From: Acidobacteriota bacterium
Lineage (GTDB): Bacteria > Acidobacteriota > Terriglobia > Acidiferrales > UBA7541
Length of the DNA: 64,000 bases
Assembly (NCBI GenBank): GCA_003223245.1
Contig: QHYI01000152.1
Coordinates: forward strand, 1-64,000
Direction: 5' to 3'
The position numbers were made by a program, and so were the translations under genes. Positions 52,772-60,025 of the stretch are shown here, piece by piece; the stretch's first letter is position 1; each line of letters opens with the position of its first letter. The notes under the pieces were generated by a model. That model saw only the letters and a list, made by a program, of their open reading frames with translations, was not told where the DNA came from and did no database searches.

Positions 52772-55744
52772 ATGGAAGGACGCCGTGTCCGCTTTCTGTT
52801 TGTGATACCCATCTTATTGTTCATCCTTATGGCCCAAAAAGCACGCCGTCAAAGTAACAATTCTTCCGGGGAACAAACTACCGCACAACAGACCATAGCA
52901 AGCGGCAAAAGGAGCACAAAGAATCTCTCGCCAGCGGCGAGCGCGTGGGTGGAGTCCACGCTGCGCAAAATGACGCTGAGCGAAAAGATCGGCCAGTTGC
53001 TGTTCACCACGTATTACGGAGGCTTTACCTCCACTGACTCGCCGGCCTACCAACAACTTTTGCACGATGTTCAGGACTTGCATGTCGGCGGATTCATTGT
53101 CATCACGCATGGTTCGCCACTGGGCATCGTAAAGAGCCAGGCGTATCCGACGGCGGTGCTCGCCAATCAGCTGCAGGCAAAGTCCAAGCTGCCGCTGCTC
53201 ATCGGGGCGGATTTCGAGCGTGGCACGGCGATGCGCTACGATGAGGGCACATCCTTCCCCACCGCAATGGCCGTGGCGGCTGGCGGCAATCCCAAAGATG
53301 CCTATACCATGGGACAAATCACCGCGCTTGAGGCCCGCGCCACCGGCATCAACTGGGTGTACGCGCCGGATTCGGACGTGAACAACAATCCCGCAAATCC
53401 CATCATTAATACGCGGTCGTTTGGGGAAAATCCGCAGCGCGTGGCGGAGTTTGTTTCTGCGTTCATAAAAGGAGTCGAGGACCACGGCGCGCTGGCCACC
53501 GCCAAGCATTTTCCGGGACACGGCGACACCGCCGCGGATTCGCACGTCGATTTGCCGGTGATTTCGGCGAGCCGCGAACGTTTGGAGCATCTGGAACTAG
53601 TTCCTTTTCGCGCGGCGATTGCGGCAGGAGTGGACAGCATAATGACCGGGCATCTTTCTGTTCCTGCGCTCGAGCCCGATCCGAACACGCCCGCAACGCT
53701 TTCTCCAAAAATTCTTCAGGGTCTCTTGCGAAAAGAACTCGGATACCGCGGACTGATTGTGACCGACGCGATGGATATGGGCGGCATCACCGTGCGCTAC
53801 GCACCAGGAGAAGCGGCCGTGCGCGCGGTGGCCGCTGGAGTGGACTGCGTGCTGATGCCGCCGGTGCCGGATGCGGCGTTCGAAGCCCTGCAAGGCGCCG
53901 TCAAGGCGGGGCGAATTTCGAAACAGCGGTTAGATGAATCGGTGCGGCACATTCTGGAAGCAAAGGCGCGGCTGGGACTGAACAAGAACCGTCTTGTGGA
54001 TGTGAATGCACTGAATCACAAATTCGGCAGCGCCGCTTGGCAAAACGAAGCGCAGGAAATTTCCGATCGAGGCGTAACCTTGCTGCGCGACACACCGCAT
54101 CGATTGCCGCTGGATGGAACAAGGCCTTCGCGCGCCCTATTGCTGGCGCTGTATGCCGATCCCGAGCCGTATCCGGGGGAGGACCTCGAGCGCGAGCTGC
54201 GCTCGCGGTTTGATTCTGTGACCACCCTTCGCGCAGACACGCGTTTCGTAAATGCGAGCACTTTGAAGGTGCCTCCGCCGGATACCTACGATGCCGCGCT
54301 TGTTGCGTTCTTTGTGCGCGTAAGTGATCGCAAAGGGAACGTGGATGTGCCGCCGGAGCAGGCCGCGCTTGCAGAACAAGTTTACAAAACAGGGAAACCG
54401 GTAATCACGGTGGGATTCGGAAGTCCTTACCTCATCGAGAGATTTCCGCAAGCGGAAACCTGGCTCGCGGCATTTGGCATCAGCGACGTCGCGCAAATTT
54501 CCGTGGCGCGCGCGCTATTTGGAGACATTCCCGTGCGCGGACATTTGCCGGTGACCGTGCCTGGCGTGGACTTGAAAGCGGGATTTGGAATCGAAGTGCA
54601 GGCGAATCCGATGACGTTACAGCCGATGGATGTGCGCGCGGATGGACAATTGCGGCCAGCGTACGAAGTCATCGAAAAGGCGATCAAAGACAAAGCGTTT
54701 CCGGGAGCGACGCTGGCGGTTGGATTTCGGGACAAAGTGGCCATACACGCGTTCGGGAAATTAACTTACGACGCGAAGTCGCCGGCGGTAAAGCCGACGA
54801 CGATGTACGACATTGCTTCGTTGACGAAAGTGCTGGTCACGACAACCCTGGTGGCAAAGCTCGCCGAGGGTGACTTCGCCGTACCACTGGATTTGGACAC
54901 GAAGATCGAGCGCTATCTGCCGGAGTGGGCGAGCGGGCCGCAGCCGGAGTGGCGGCATCGCGTGACGGTGAGGCATTTGCTGACGCACACTTCGGGATTG
55001 CCGCCGTTCCGGGAATATTGGCGCGCGTCGAAGAGCAAGCAGGACACGCTCGAGAAGATTTTTGCCGAGCCGCTCGAATACGAGCCAGGAACAAAAGAAG
55101 TCTATTCGGATCTCGGAATCATTTTGATGGCGGAAATCATCGAGCGATTGACGGGGAGAAAGCTCGATGACTTGGCGAATAGTTTTATTTTTTCGCCGCT
55201 GGGGATGAAAGATTCGATGTACAAACCGCCAAAAAAACTCTGGCCGACGATTGCGCCGACGGAGGTCGACAACAACTACCGGCACCGGCTGATCCAGGGC
55301 GAAGTGCATGACGAAAACGCCTATGCAATTGGCGGCGTGTCGGGGCACGCGGGAGTGTTCGGCACGGCGCCGGACCTGGCGGCGTTTTGCCAGATGCTGC
55401 TGAACGGCGGCACGTACGCGCATCAGCGTATTTTGCGGCGCGCAACGGTGGCGCAGTTCACCACGCCGCAGCAGCTTTCGGGCGCGACACGCACGCTGGG
55501 TTGGGCCGTGCCGACGCCAGGCGGTTTGAGCGGTCATTATTTTTCAGAGCATAGTTTCGGGCACACGGGATTTACGGGAACTTCCATCTGGATCGATCCC
55601 GACCGGCAACTCTTTGTGGTTTTCCTGACGAATCGCGTGCATCCGACGCGCGAGAATCAAAAGATTCAGCAAGTACGAAGGGATTTGCACGACGCGGTCA
55701 TGCAGGCGCTGGGATTCGCCACCGCAGCGGCGCCGGTCAAATAG
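52772..55744 (+). CDS. GH3 beta-N-acetylglucosaminidase (NagZ-like) fused to a beta-lactamase-like domain
   Basis: From ATG 52772 the protein has 990 residues. A membrane/signal segment (RFLFVIPILLFILMAQKA) leads to a GH3 domain (residues ~60-400): HVGGFIVITHGSPLGIVKSQ, TAKHFPGHGDTAADSHVDLP with the NagZ catalytic His/Asp loop near 243, and GLIVTDAMDMGGITVRYAPG. A GH3 C-terminal part follows. Residues ~640-990 are a serine beta-lactamase-like (class C/DD-peptidase) domain: SLTK nucleophile near 681 (YDIASLTKVLVTTT), VRHLLTHTSGLPPF, VYSDLGIILMAEIIERLTGR and HTGFTGTSIWIDP. It may cut both sugar and peptide parts of the wall. It is divergent from namZ. Confidence 0.9.
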   Translation: MEGRRVRFLFVIPILLFILMAQKARRQSNNSSGEQTTAQQTIASGKRSTKNLSPAASAWVESTLRKMTLSEKIGQLLFTTYYGGFTSTDSPAYQQLLHDVQDLHVGGFIVITHGSPLGIVKSQAYPTAVLANQLQAKSKLPLLIGADFERGTAMRYDEGTSFPTAMAVAAGGNPKDAYTMGQITALEARATGINWVYAPDSDVNNNPANPIINTRSFGENPQRVAEFVSAFIKGVEDHGALATAKHFPGHGDTAADSHVDLPVISASRERLEHLELVPFRAAIAAGVDSIMTGHLSVPALEPDPNTPATLSPKILQGLLRKELGYRGLIVTDAMDMGGITVRYAPGEAAVRAVAAGVDCVLMPPVPDAAFEALQGAVKAGRISKQRLDESVRHILEAKARLGLNKNRLVDVNALNHKFGSAAWQNEAQEISDRGVTLLRDTPHRLPLDGTRPSRALLLALYADPEPYPGEDLERELRSRFDSVTTLRADTRFVNASTLKVPPPDTYDAALVAFFVRVSDRKGNVDVPPEQAALAEQVYKTGKPVITVGFGSPYLIERFPQAETWLAAFGISDVAQISVARALFGDIPVRGHLPVTVPGVDLKAGFGIEVQANPMTLQPMDVRADGQLRPAYEVIEKAIKDKAFPGATLAVGFRDKVAIHAFGKLTYDAKSPAVKPTTMYDIASLTKVLVTTTLVAKLAEGDFAVPLDLDTKIERYLPEWASGPQPEWRHRVTVRHLLTHTSGLPPFREYWRASKSKQDTLEKIFAEPLEYEPGTKEVYSDLGIILMAEIIERLTGRKLDDLANSFIFSPLGMKDSMYKPPKKLWPTIAPTEVDNNYRHRLIQGEVHDENAYAIGGVSGHAGVFGTAPDLAAFCQMLLNGGTYAHQRILRRATVAQFTTPQQLSGATRTLGWAVPTPGGLSGHYFSEHSFGHTGFTGTSIWIDPDRQLFVVFLTNRVHPTRENQKIQQVRRDLHDAVMQALGFATAAAPVK

Positions 55745-55863
55745 GTGTTAGTTCTAAGTCGTGATTTTTAGGTCAGAAGAAAATCCACCTGCTGGTCATG
55801 AAGTCTCTGAGCCGCACTTTTCTTATGGGTTTTTATTGCACCCGGAGTTTTAAGCCTAGCTTG

Positions 55864-56394
55864 CTACTCCGAACGCACTTTGGCGGTTTCCTTAAGCAGA
55901 AGCTGGATTTCGCCCTCGAAGGCGGCTTTGTCGACCATGCCGAGATTGACGTCGGCGATTTTGCCGTTGCGATCGATGAGCAAACTTACCGGCATCCCTT
56001 TGTCTACGCCGAATTGCTTTGCGGATTCGAAGCTTCCAATGACGATGCGGTAGTTAATCTCATGCTCGGCCAGGTAGGGCTTGACGGATTTCCAGCCGTC
56101 GTCGTCCAGGGAAGCGCCGACAACGGACAGGCCCCTCTTGTTGTATTTGTTCTGGAATTCCATAAACCAGGGGATTTCTTCCTTGCAGCCTTCGCACCAA
56201 GTAGCCCAGAAATCGAGCAACACCACGCGGCCTTTGTAGGCAGAGAGATTGACCGGTGCGCCATTCGAGTCGGTCAGAGAAACCTCTGGAAGCGGTTTTC
56301 GAGAGGCCACCGGTGTGAGATCGGCCGGAGCATTTGTCGTTAGGGCTAAGGACGCAGACAACAAAGTGATCATGGAAACGATGTGACGCAGCAT
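55864..56394 (-). CDS. TlpA-like thiol-disulfide oxidoreductase
   Basis: From ATG 56394 (ggagg eight bases before) this has 176 residues. A signal peptide (IVSMITLLSASLALTTNAPA) precedes a thioredoxin fold: LPEVSLTDSNGAPVNLSAYK, VVLLDFWATWCEGCKEEIPW with the redox pair Cys67-Cys70, and KGMPVSLLIDRNGKIADVNL with the cis-Pro. It should reduce or oxidise periplasmic thiols, for example in cytochrome c maturation or stress. It stands alone between the GH3 gene (convergent) and the broken PadR unit. Confidence 0.9.
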   Translation of the reverse strand: MLRHIVSMITLLSASLALTTNAPADLTPVASRKPLPEVSLTDSNGAPVNLSAYKGRVVLLDFWATWCEGCKEEIPWFMEFQNKYNKRGLSVVGASLDDDGWKSVKPYLAEHEINYRIVIGSFESAKQFGVDKGMPVSLLIDRNGKIADVNLGMVDKAAFEGEIQLLLKETAKVRSE

Positions 56395-56550
56395 GTGCAA
56401 GAACCTCCATCTTCGGTTGAAATCACGTTCGTGAAAACCGGTGGGCCAACACGGATCTGATTTCTCGAACGATCACGCCGCCAAGAACAATCGCGAATAC
56501 ATCAGTGCATGACCATAAGATCCACCAAACAGCCCTTGGCCTGAGTGTAG

Positions 56551-56817
56551 CTACCTTTCCCTGCCCTTGGCAACTAGTGCGATGATACCTCCGACGAACA
56601 TCGACGCAATGATATGAACAATGGGAATGCCGTAATTCAGAGGCTTTGGCGCCAGTGCCAGCGGCGGGCAAAAGCGATTCCGGATTCCGAAACGATGTCC
56701 AGAAATTCTTGGAGAAAGATCGCCAAGGATGGACTCCGCTTGCTCGGGGGAGGCAAACAATTCGACAAGCCAGGCCGCGAGACCGGGCGGGCGAGTGTCT
56801 GCAGCCGTTTGCGTCAT
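56551..56817 (-). CDS. Permease prefix domain 2-type protein (two compensating frameshifts)
   Basis: From ATG 56817 it reads MTQTAADTRPPGLAAWLVEL and FASPEQAESILGDLS, the permease prefix domain 2 pattern. The frame then gives PRISGHRFGIRNRFCP, but an adjacent frame reads EFLDIVSESGIAFARRWHWR, the expected continuation, before the first frame resumes with NYGIPIVHIIASMFVGGIIA. So two indels near 56710 and 56648 cancel. Only one membrane helix and no permease follow. It overlaps the PadR gene by four bases (atga). It is a shortened member of the PadR/permease system. Confidence 0.6.
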   Translation of the reverse strand: MTQTAADTRPPGLAAWLVELFASPEQAESILGDLSPRISGHRFGIRNRFCPPLALAPKPLNYGIPIVHIIASMFVGGIIALVAKGRER

Positions 56818-57148
56818 GAGTGGCTCCTGGGGACTTCCAGCCCTCCGCTTAACTTCCGAATCGCACGGTGCGTACGATTGACAGCGGACACTCCTTCCGC
56901 GGTGACCCGGAAGAAGCGTTTGGACCGCCCCCCCCGCGTTCTGGCGTTGGGTCTCCAGTGCGGGATTGCACGTAGCCTTTTGCTTCCAGACGATCGAGCG
57001 TGGCATAGACAGCGCCGATCGACACTTCCCGTCTCGTACGCGCTGCAATCTCTCGCAGGACAGTCACGCCGTAGGCTTGGTCACTAAGGCGCAGAACCGC
57101 TAGCAGGACAATGTGCTCGAATTCACCGAGATAATCGAGGCAAGTCAA
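56814..57148 (-). CDS. PadR family regulator (frameshifted at a C/G run)
   Basis: The start MTCLDYLGEFEHIVLLAVLR, LSDQAYGVTVLREIAARTRR and VSIGAVYATLDRLEAKGYVQ is a PadR winged helix. At a run of eight C (56928-56935; G on the coding strand) the frame is lost; with six it continues RGGRSKRFFRVTAEGVSAVN, RTHRAIRKLSGGLEVP to TGA 56814. With eight it ends early in unrelated residues. The run length makes sequencing error or slippage plausible. The corrected gene overlaps the downstream prefix gene by four bases, the same layout as the intact PadR cassettes. Confidence 0.75.
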
Positions 57149-57177
57149 GGCACAACCGGCAGGGCTGGCGCCTTGCG

Positions 57178-58158
57178 CTACAACATTCCTTTTTTTAGGT
57201 CGATTGCGGCTTGGGAGAGGTCGGCGGGGCGGCCGAGGTCGCGCCAGTAGTAATCGTCAGCGCGGAAGGCGAGGATTTTTTCACCCTGGGCGGCGAGGCG
57301 AAGATAGGCGTCGATGATGGAGAAGGCGCCTTCTTCAGTGAGCATGGTGAGGAGACGACGGGAAATGATGTGGATGCCGGAGAAGGCGAGGGGAAGGAGT
57401 GGGTAGTGAGTAGTGAGTAGTGAGTGAGAGGAATGGGGTGCTGATGTCAGGTCGCTCGGTGCGCTACCGGTCACGGCGCGGCCAACGAGCTGGAGTTGGT
57501 CGTTGAAAAGGAGGAGGCGAGAGGACGGGCGAGACTGAACGCCAAGGGTGGCGAGGGCGTGATGTTCGTTGTGGAACTGCAGCATGCGGCGGAAGTCGAT
57601 GCTGGTGATGACGTCGACGTTGTGAAGGAGAAAGGGTTCTTCCCTTTGATCGCTGGCCTCAGGGGCTAAAGCCCGCTGATCCTGGTCACGTTCCGGCACG
57701 GCTAAAGCCGTGCCCTGGCGAGGCAAAAGCTTATCCCAAGCTGCGCCTTCCTCGGCAGGCAGGCTCGGGATGACACCGCCCCTTTTGTCTTTTTCAGGTT
57801 GCGGAAGGGAAGGCCGCAGGGCCCCGCGGATTGCGCCCTGCGCTGCGGGGCTGCGGTGGTGTTCAAGGAAGAACCAGGAGGCTTTTTTCAGGCCGCCGCC
57901 GGTGTCGAGCAAAAGATCATCCTCGCGCGAGACTTCAATACGCATGCCGAAGTTGTCGTGGGACTTCAGGTAGTCGACGACCATATCGGCTAAATGATGG
58001 ACGTTGACGATGACCTCGTTGATGCCGAAGGAACGAAGGCGAGAGAGAGTGATTTCGAGAAGTGTGCGGCCATTGATTTCGACCAGGGCCTTGGGGTGCG
58101 TGTCAGTCAGAGGCCGGAGGCGTGTGCCGAGCCCGGCGGCGAGGATCATGGCTTTCAT
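57178..58158 (-). CDS. Sugar-1-phosphate nucleotidyltransferase (MurU-like) with repeat-derived inserts
   Basis: From ATG 58158 the protein has 326 residues: MKAMILAAGLGTRLRPLTDT with the NTP-binding G-x-G-T-R, HPKALVEINGRTLLEITLSR, LLDTGGGLKKASWFFLEH, then FLLHNVDVITSIDFRRMLQF and PLAFSGIHIISRRLLTMLTE. Relatives are about 240 residues. The extra length lies in two inserts made of repeat DNA: after about residue 115 (bases 57620-57810) and near residue 245 (57400-57445, with a 7-base tandem repeat). Both keep the frame. With the AmgK-like gene 240 bases upstream it could make UDP-MurNAc or UDP-GlcNAc from the sugar-1-phosphate. Activity with the inserts is uncertain. Confidence 0.75.
   Translation of the reverse strand: MKAMILAAGLGTRLRPLTDTHPKALVEINGRTLLEITLSRLRSFGINEVIVNVHHLADMVVDYLKSHDNFGMRIEVSREDDLLLDTGGGLKKASWFFLEHHRSPAAQGAIRGALRPSLPQPEKDKRGGVIPSLPAEEGAAWDKLLPRQGTALAVPERDQDQRALAPEASDQREEPFLLHNVDVITSIDFRRMLQFHNEHHALATLGVQSRPSSRLLLFNDQLQLVGRAVTGSAPSDLTSAPHSSHSLLTTHYPLLPLAFSGIHIISRRLLTMLTEEGAFSIIDAYLRLAAQGEKILAFRADDYYWRDLGRPADLSQAAIDLKKGML
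57403..57427. repeat. Tandem 7-base repeat inside a coding gene
   Basis: gtagtga occurs three times in a row (57403, 57410, 57417), followed by gtga. It encodes SLLTTHYPLL on the minus strand. Gain or loss of one unit would shift the frame of the nucleotidyltransferase gene. Confidence 0.75.
57695..57714. repeat. 20-base perfect palindrome in the nucleotidyltransferase insert
   Basis: ggcacggctaaagccgtgcc is a perfect hairpin with an AA centre. A weaker relative, gggctaaagccc, lies 30 bases away at 57663-57674. Such ggctaaagcc palindromes are typical dispersed repeats. Confidence 0.7.
57728..57773 (-). repeat. Dispersed repeat copy within the nucleotidyltransferase insert
   Basis: On the minus strand it starts gtcatcccgagcctgcctgc and ends gggataagctt. 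Nineteen bases (57755-57773) are identical to 35080-35098. Confidence 0.65.
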
Positions 58159-58167
58159 AAAAGGACC

Positions 58168-58196
58168 AGTGGCGAGTAGCGAGTGGCGAGCGGCAA
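58168..58196. repeat. gtggcgagtagcgag-type tandem repeat
   Basis: Imperfect tandem units (gtggcgagtagcga, gtggcgagcggcaa) directly upstream of the nucleotidyltransferase ATG. A similar ctcgccactcgcc run is at about 31063-31078. The in-frame extension to 58200 is encoded by this repeat and is probably not translated. Confidence 0.5.
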
Positions 58197-58399
58197 GCAA
58201 GGAAAAGAATCAACCCAGGGAGCACAGAGAATAAGGGCCCAGAGGCCACAGAGACGAGAAGAAATCAAATTGCATAAACACAGGTAGCGGAGGGGCGAAA
58301 GATACGCACCGGAGTGAATCCTTCGCTCCGTAAATCCGTCCGAAGCGCAGAAGGCGCGCTTCGCTCGGAATTCTGACTCGCGACACGGTACAGAAACGC

Positions 58400-59863
58400 T
58401 CATTCGGCGAGATTTCCCACGACGGCGTGCAACAGGCCGAGCTTTTCGAGTTCGACGTGGCGGACGACAACTTCGACGCTGTTTCGCCCGCGCAGATGTT
58501 TGGCGAGTTGCTCGGCAAGATAGACAGAGCGATGCTGGCCGCCCGTGCAGCCGAATCCCACCATTAAATTCTTGAAGCCTCGGTGTAGGTAATTGTCGAC
58601 GGTCGCGTCGATGAGCGAGAACACGGCTGCGAGATATTGATGCACACTTTCTTGTTGATGGAGATAGTCGATTACCGGCGCGTCCTTGCCGGTGAGCGAT
58701 TTGAAGCGCTCTTCCCTGCCCGGGTTGGGAAGGCCGCGGCCGTCGAAAATAAAGCCTCCGCCATTGCCCGTTTCGTCCTTGGGCAATTCGCGGTGGAACG
58801 AAAAGCTAAAAATGCGAACGACGAGACTGTCGGCTTCGGAAGCGATGCTCTGCAATTTTTCTGAGGCCAGCATGCTCTGGAACGCGCCGAGGAGCGTCGG
58901 CAACTCGATGGCCAACTGGACGTTGTGGAGCAGCCAGCGAATGTTTTTCAAGGCGTACGGAACGCTTTGCAGGAAATGCACTTTGCGCTCGAAGAAGCCG
59001 CGATATCCGTACGCACCGAGCGCCTGCATGATGCGCACGTAAACGAAGCCATAGTAGTAGCGCAGGAAGGCTTCGCGGTCGAGATCGATGAAAGTCGCAA
59101 GCGAGTTCAGATAGTGATCCAAGAGCTGCTGACGGATTTCCGGCGGCAGATCGGCCTTGCCGTCAAACAGAAGCGAAGCAATGTCGTACTGCAAAGCGCC
59201 CTTGCGACCGCCCTGATAATCGACAAAATAAGGCATGCCGTCGCGCAGCATGATGTTGCGTGACTGAAAATCGCGATAGAGGAAGTAATCGCGCGGAGCT
59301 TTGAGAAGAAATTCCGTGAGTCGGTCGAAATCGTTTTCCAGAGCGCATTCGTTGAAGGGGATGCCTGCGAGGCGGAAGAAATAGTATTTGCAATAGTTCA
59401 AATCCCAAGCGATGGATTGGCGGTCAAAGCTGCCCACGGGATAGCAATAGCTGTAGTCAAAATCGCGGGCGGCTTCGACTTGAAAGCGCGGGAGGATGCC
59501 AACGGCTTTGCGGTACGCGTCGACAACGACAGGGGCGACGAAATCACCGGAGCGATTCTTGGAGAGAAATTCGAACAGCGAGGTGTCGCCGAGGTCTTCT
59601 TCGAGATAAGCGCCCTGGCCGAGGGCTTCTTCGTAGATTTCTGGCACGGGCAGGAGGTGCTTGCGAAAATGTCTGGAGAATGCCAGGAAGGCAGTATTTT
59701 CTTCGCGAACGCCGTAGAGAACGCCGACTGCGCTACGGCTGTCGTCGGCGAGGCGGATGATTTTTCGGCCGGAGCCGCCGAGCTCGCCTTGCAGCGGCAG
59801 AATGCGCGTGGGCTGCGTATGAAAATGCTGCTCGAAGAGCTTTTTGAGGACGTCTATAGACAT
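58400..59863 (-). CDS. AmgK-like anomeric sugar kinase fused to a RapZ C-terminal domain
   Basis: From ATG 59863 (aaggg before it) the protein has 487 residues. Residues ~1-340 are an aminoglycoside-phosphotransferase-fold kinase like AmgK: LEEDLGDTSLFEFLSKNRSG, FLYRDFQSRNIMLRDGMPYF with the catalytic Asp near 198, and VDYQGGRKGALQYDIASLLF with the Mg-binding Asp. AmgK phosphorylates MurNAc and GlcNAc at C1. From about residue 350 a RapZ C-terminal-type domain follows: FSFSFHRELP, GLPNPGREERFKSLTGKDAP and LMVGFGCTGGQHRSVYLAEQ. The RapZ C-terminus binds glucosamine-6-phosphate in E. coli. The RapZ ATPase half is absent. A feedback-sensing kinase is my inference. It precedes the nucleotidyltransferase on the same strand. 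Confidence 0.82.
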   Translation of the reverse strand: MSIDVLKKLFEQHFHTQPTRILPLQGELGGSGRKIIRLADDSRSAVGVLYGVREENTAFLAFSRHFRKHLLPVPEIYEEALGQGAYLEEDLGDTSLFEFLSKNRSGDFVAPVVVDAYRKAVGILPRFQVEAARDFDYSYCYPVGSFDRQSIAWDLNYCKYYFFRLAGIPFNECALENDFDRLTEFLLKAPRDYFLYRDFQSRNIMLRDGMPYFVDYQGGRKGALQYDIASLLFDGKADLPPEIRQQLLDHYLNSLATFIDLDREAFLRYYYGFVYVRIMQALGAYGYRGFFERKVHFLQSVPYALKNIRWLLHNVQLAIELPTLLGAFQSMLASEKLQSIASEADSLVVRIFSFSFHRELPKDETGNGGGFIFDGRGLPNPGREERFKSLTGKDAPVIDYLHQQESVHQYLAAVFSLIDATVDNYLHRGFKNLMVGFGCTGGQHRSVYLAEQLAKHLRGRNSVEVVVRHVELEKLGLLHAVVGNLAE

Positions 59864-60013
59864 GGCTGCCCTTCCATCCATTTAGAAAGATGGAGCTGGC
59901 CGGGTGGTGTCTAGCATAGCCCATTCCCGTATAAGACGCCTGGGCCAGCGTCTGTGGTTGTGCCTAGAAGTGCAGTTTGCGGGTTAAACGCCAGGTATTT
60001 CGGGCTGGCTCGT

Positions 60014-60019
60014 TATAAT
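60014..60019 (+). promoter_or_regulatory. TATAAT -10 box 6 nt upstream of murQ
   Basis: A perfect hexamer is followed by gtagct and then ATG 60026, so transcription should start at the ATG itself. No ribosome site precedes the gene and no strong -35 is visible. Confidence 0.5.
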
Positions 60020-60025
60020 GTAGCT

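Noticed and set aside
56423-56671. 82-codon frame downstream of the prefix domain 2 gene
   Set aside because: It overlaps the better supported frame, whose sequence continues the prefix family; this one has no family resemblance.
57403-57427. Short tandem repeats as a possible CRISPR
   Set aside because: Units are 7 bases with no spacers, inside a coding gene, and there are no cas genes in the window.
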